From Candidatus Thioglobus sp. (GTDB lineage Bacteria; Pseudomonadota; Gammaproteobacteria; PS1; Pseudothioglobaceae), in the NCBI RefSeq assembly GCF_029243085.1, contig NZ_JAQWSS010000037.1, positions 1 to 44,467 on the forward strand: 44,467 nucleotides of DNA, read 5' to 3'. The translations under genes and the position numbers were made by a program. Within the stretch, counting starts at the first letter, position 1; every line of letters begins with the position of its first letter. Positions 42,748 through 44,467 of this stretch are shown here, piece after piece. The notes beneath the pieces are model-generated. The model was given only the letters and a program-made list of their open reading frames with translations, searched no databases and had not been told where the DNA came from.

Positions 42748-43267
42748 TCTTAAACCCGTTACTGCAGGAAATCTACCCGATGAAGTTAATGTCATTATTG
42801 AAATTCCGGCCAATTCATCGCCGGTTAAGTATGAGATTGACAAGGAAACCGGTGCTATGTTTGTAGACCGTTTTATTTCAACACCTATGTTCTATCCATG
42901 CAATTATGGCTTTGTACCAGAAACATTGGCAGACGATGGTGATCCAGCTGATGTATTAGTCATTACGCCGTATCCATTGATTCATGATTCAGTTATTACC
43001 GCTCGCCCAATTGGCGTATTGCGTATGACTGATGAAGCAGGTAAGGATGTTAAAATTCTTGCCGTTCCAACAGACAAACTATGCAAATCTTATCACGATA
43101 TCAAAGGTATTGATGATGTTGGTGCAACACTTAAAGATCAAATTGAGCATTTTTTCCGTTACTATAAAGATCTAGATGAAGGCAAATGGGTTGAAATTGA
43201 TGGCTGGGGTGATGCTGAAGAAGCTAAAAGAGAATTACAAGAATCTTTTGACGCTTATACTAAATAA
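42737..43267 (+). CDS. ppa: Inorganic pyrophosphatase
   Basis: YEIDKETGAMFVDRFISTPMFYPCNYGFVPETLADDGDPADVLV. Confidence 0.97.
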   Translation: MLNSLKPVTAGNLPDEVNVIIEIPANSSPVKYEIDKETGAMFVDRFISTPMFYPCNYGFVPETLADDGDPADVLVITPYPLIHDSVITARPIGVLRMTDEAGKDVKILAVPTDKLCKSYHDIKGIDDVGATLKDQIEHFFRYYKDLDEGKWVEIDGWGDAEEAKRELQESFDAYTK

Positions 43268-43270
43268 ACG

Positions 43271-43846
43271 TTGAGCAATACCACCAATCAATTCCAAATT
43301 ATTGGTGGTACACATCGAGGTAGGAAATTTCACTTTCCTGATGCGCCTAGTCTTAGACCCACGCCTAATAAAGTAAGAGAAACTTTGTTTAATTGGATTC
43401 AATTCGAATCTAATAATAAGATTTTTTTAGACTTATTTGCCGGTAGTGGCGCCCTAAGTTTTGAAGCGCTTTCTCGAGGCGCTCAGCAAGTAGTTAGTAT
43501 TGAAAAAGATTATCAAGCATTTCAAAGTCTAGAGAAAAATCGAAAAATATTAAAATCAGACAAAATTCATATTATCAATACTAGCGCTCTAGATTTTTTA
43601 GATAGAAAGCCTACTCAAAACTTTGACTTTATCTTACTCGACCCGCCTTTTCATAAAAACTTCCTTGAAAAAGTCTTGATACAACTCTCAAAATCAGGTT
43701 TTTTCAAGATAGGATGTCAAGTTTATCTAGAATCTGAATTTGAAATAACCGAACACTTTTTATCTGAAAAAATTTCCCAAAAATTTAGAATTAACAAACA
43801 AAAACGCTCAGGACAAGTGCATTATTGCCTAATTGAGGTATTATAG
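43271..43846 (+). CDS. rsmD: 16S rRNA (guanine966-N2)-methyltransferase
   Basis: GGTHRGRKFHFPDAPSLRPTPNKVRETLFNWI, DLFAGSGALSFEALSRGA, LDPPF. Confidence 0.95.
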   Translation: MSNTTNQFQIIGGTHRGRKFHFPDAPSLRPTPNKVRETLFNWIQFESNNKIFLDLFAGSGALSFEALSRGAQQVVSIEKDYQAFQSLEKNRKILKSDKIHIINTSALDFLDRKPTQNFDFILLDPPFHKNFLEKVLIQLSKSGFFKIGCQVYLESEFEITEHFLSEKISQKFRINKQKRSGQVHYCLIEVL

Positions 43847-43870
43847 ACTTATTCATTATTGGCACTATTT

Positions 43871-44350
43871 ATGACAAAAAGAATTGCAATTTATCCTGGC
43901 TCATTTGATCCAATCACGAATGGTCATATTGACTTAATTAAACGTGCCAGCAAATTGTTTGACGAGGTTATTGTCGGTATTACTCAAAACAGTAAAAAAT
44001 CTGCTTTTCTAAGTATTGATCAGCGCATTGATATTACTAAAGAAACTTTAAGCGGAATTAATAATATTAAAGTGATGAGTTTTAACACTTTGTTAGTTGA
44101 CTTTGCCAACGCTCAAAACGCCCAAGTTATTTTGCGTGGGTTACGCGCTGTTAGTGACTTTGAATACGAATTTCAACTCTCGGGCATGAATAAACACCTT
44201 AATCCTACGATTGAGACTCTGTTTATGACGCCAGCAGAGCAATACGCCAACATTTCCTCCTCGTTAGTTCGAGAGATTTTATCTCTAAATGGCGATATCA
44301 GCCATTTTGTACCAAAATCAGTAGAAATTCTACTTAAGCAACACTTATAA
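43871..44350 (+). CDS. coaD: Phosphopantetheine adenylyltransferase
   Basis: RIAIYPGSFDPITNGHIDLI, ILRGLRAVSDFEYEFQLSGMN; ATG at 43871 preferred to TTG 43859. Confidence 0.96.
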   Translation: MTKRIAIYPGSFDPITNGHIDLIKRASKLFDEVIVGITQNSKKSAFLSIDQRIDITKETLSGINNIKVMSFNTLLVDFANAQNAQVILRGLRAVSDFEYEFQLSGMNKHLNPTIETLFMTPAEQYANISSSLVREILSLNGDISHFVPKSVEILLKQHL

Positions 44351-44381
44351 GATCACTTTATTATTTTTTTCATTATTACTC

Positions 44382-44409
44382 CTTGAAATAGAAATACTCA
44401 CCCCTATAT
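44382..44409 (+). promoter_or_regulatory. Putative sigma32 (RpoH) heat-shock promoter of dnaK
   Basis: CTTGAA (44382-44387), 13-nt spacer, CCCCTATAT (44401-44409). Confidence 0.8.
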
Positions 44410-44438
44410 AGGGTGTATATCAAATACAAGGAGTAAAA

Positions 44439-44467
44439 ATGTCAAAAATTATCGGTATTGACTTAGG
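44439..44467 (+). CDS. dnaK: Chaperone DnaK, N-terminal fragment (3' end outside window)
   Basis: MSKIIGIDL(G) after an AAGGAG Shine-Dalgarno and heat-shock-like promoter. Confidence 0.85.

Noticed and set aside
1-44467. CRISPR arrays, tRNA/rRNA genes, transposons, prophage or defence islands
   Set aside because: No regularly spaced repeats, tRNA-like intergenic stretches, transposase, integrase or known defence proteins were seen. Intergenic gaps are mostly too short.

Overview
This 44.5 kb AT-rich window is a compact, mostly housekeeping segment of a gammaproteobacterial-type chromosome. A SUP05/Thioglobus-like sulfur oxidiser is my guess from gene content and style; no marker tests it here. 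It runs from the 3' end of map to the first codons of dnaK. Recognisable genes include aspS, nadA, yebC, purL, grxD, trhO, dxs, ispG, rlmN, an HU gene, smpB, ratA, rnhA, an asnB-family amidotransferase, leuCD, ruvA, an RND pump, typA, rlmE, ispB, dinG, trkH, trkA, an NtrY-like kinase with its regulator, rnd, ppa, rsmD and coaD. I saw no rRNA, tRNA, CRISPR array, prophage or transposase. The least ordinary part is a minus-strand run of five probably exported proteins (about 19.0-22.2 kb). It holds two near-identical rhodanese-domain paralogs with CPPFC and CNGSWC motifs, a small Cys-containing secreted protein, a SEL1-repeat protein and a likely nucleophile-less alpha/beta-hydrolase. Two intrinsic terminators partition the run, and one is embedded in the next gene's start region. 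Other points worth a second look: an NtrX-like regulator lacking its AAA+ domain, smpB and ratA with overlapping divergent start codons, a 100-aa membrane protein in the rodZ position, a NAGGN-type amidotransferase without its partner gene, and a sigma32-like dnaK promoter. I do not see clear proof of a wholly new system. The exported rhodanese cluster is the best candidate.
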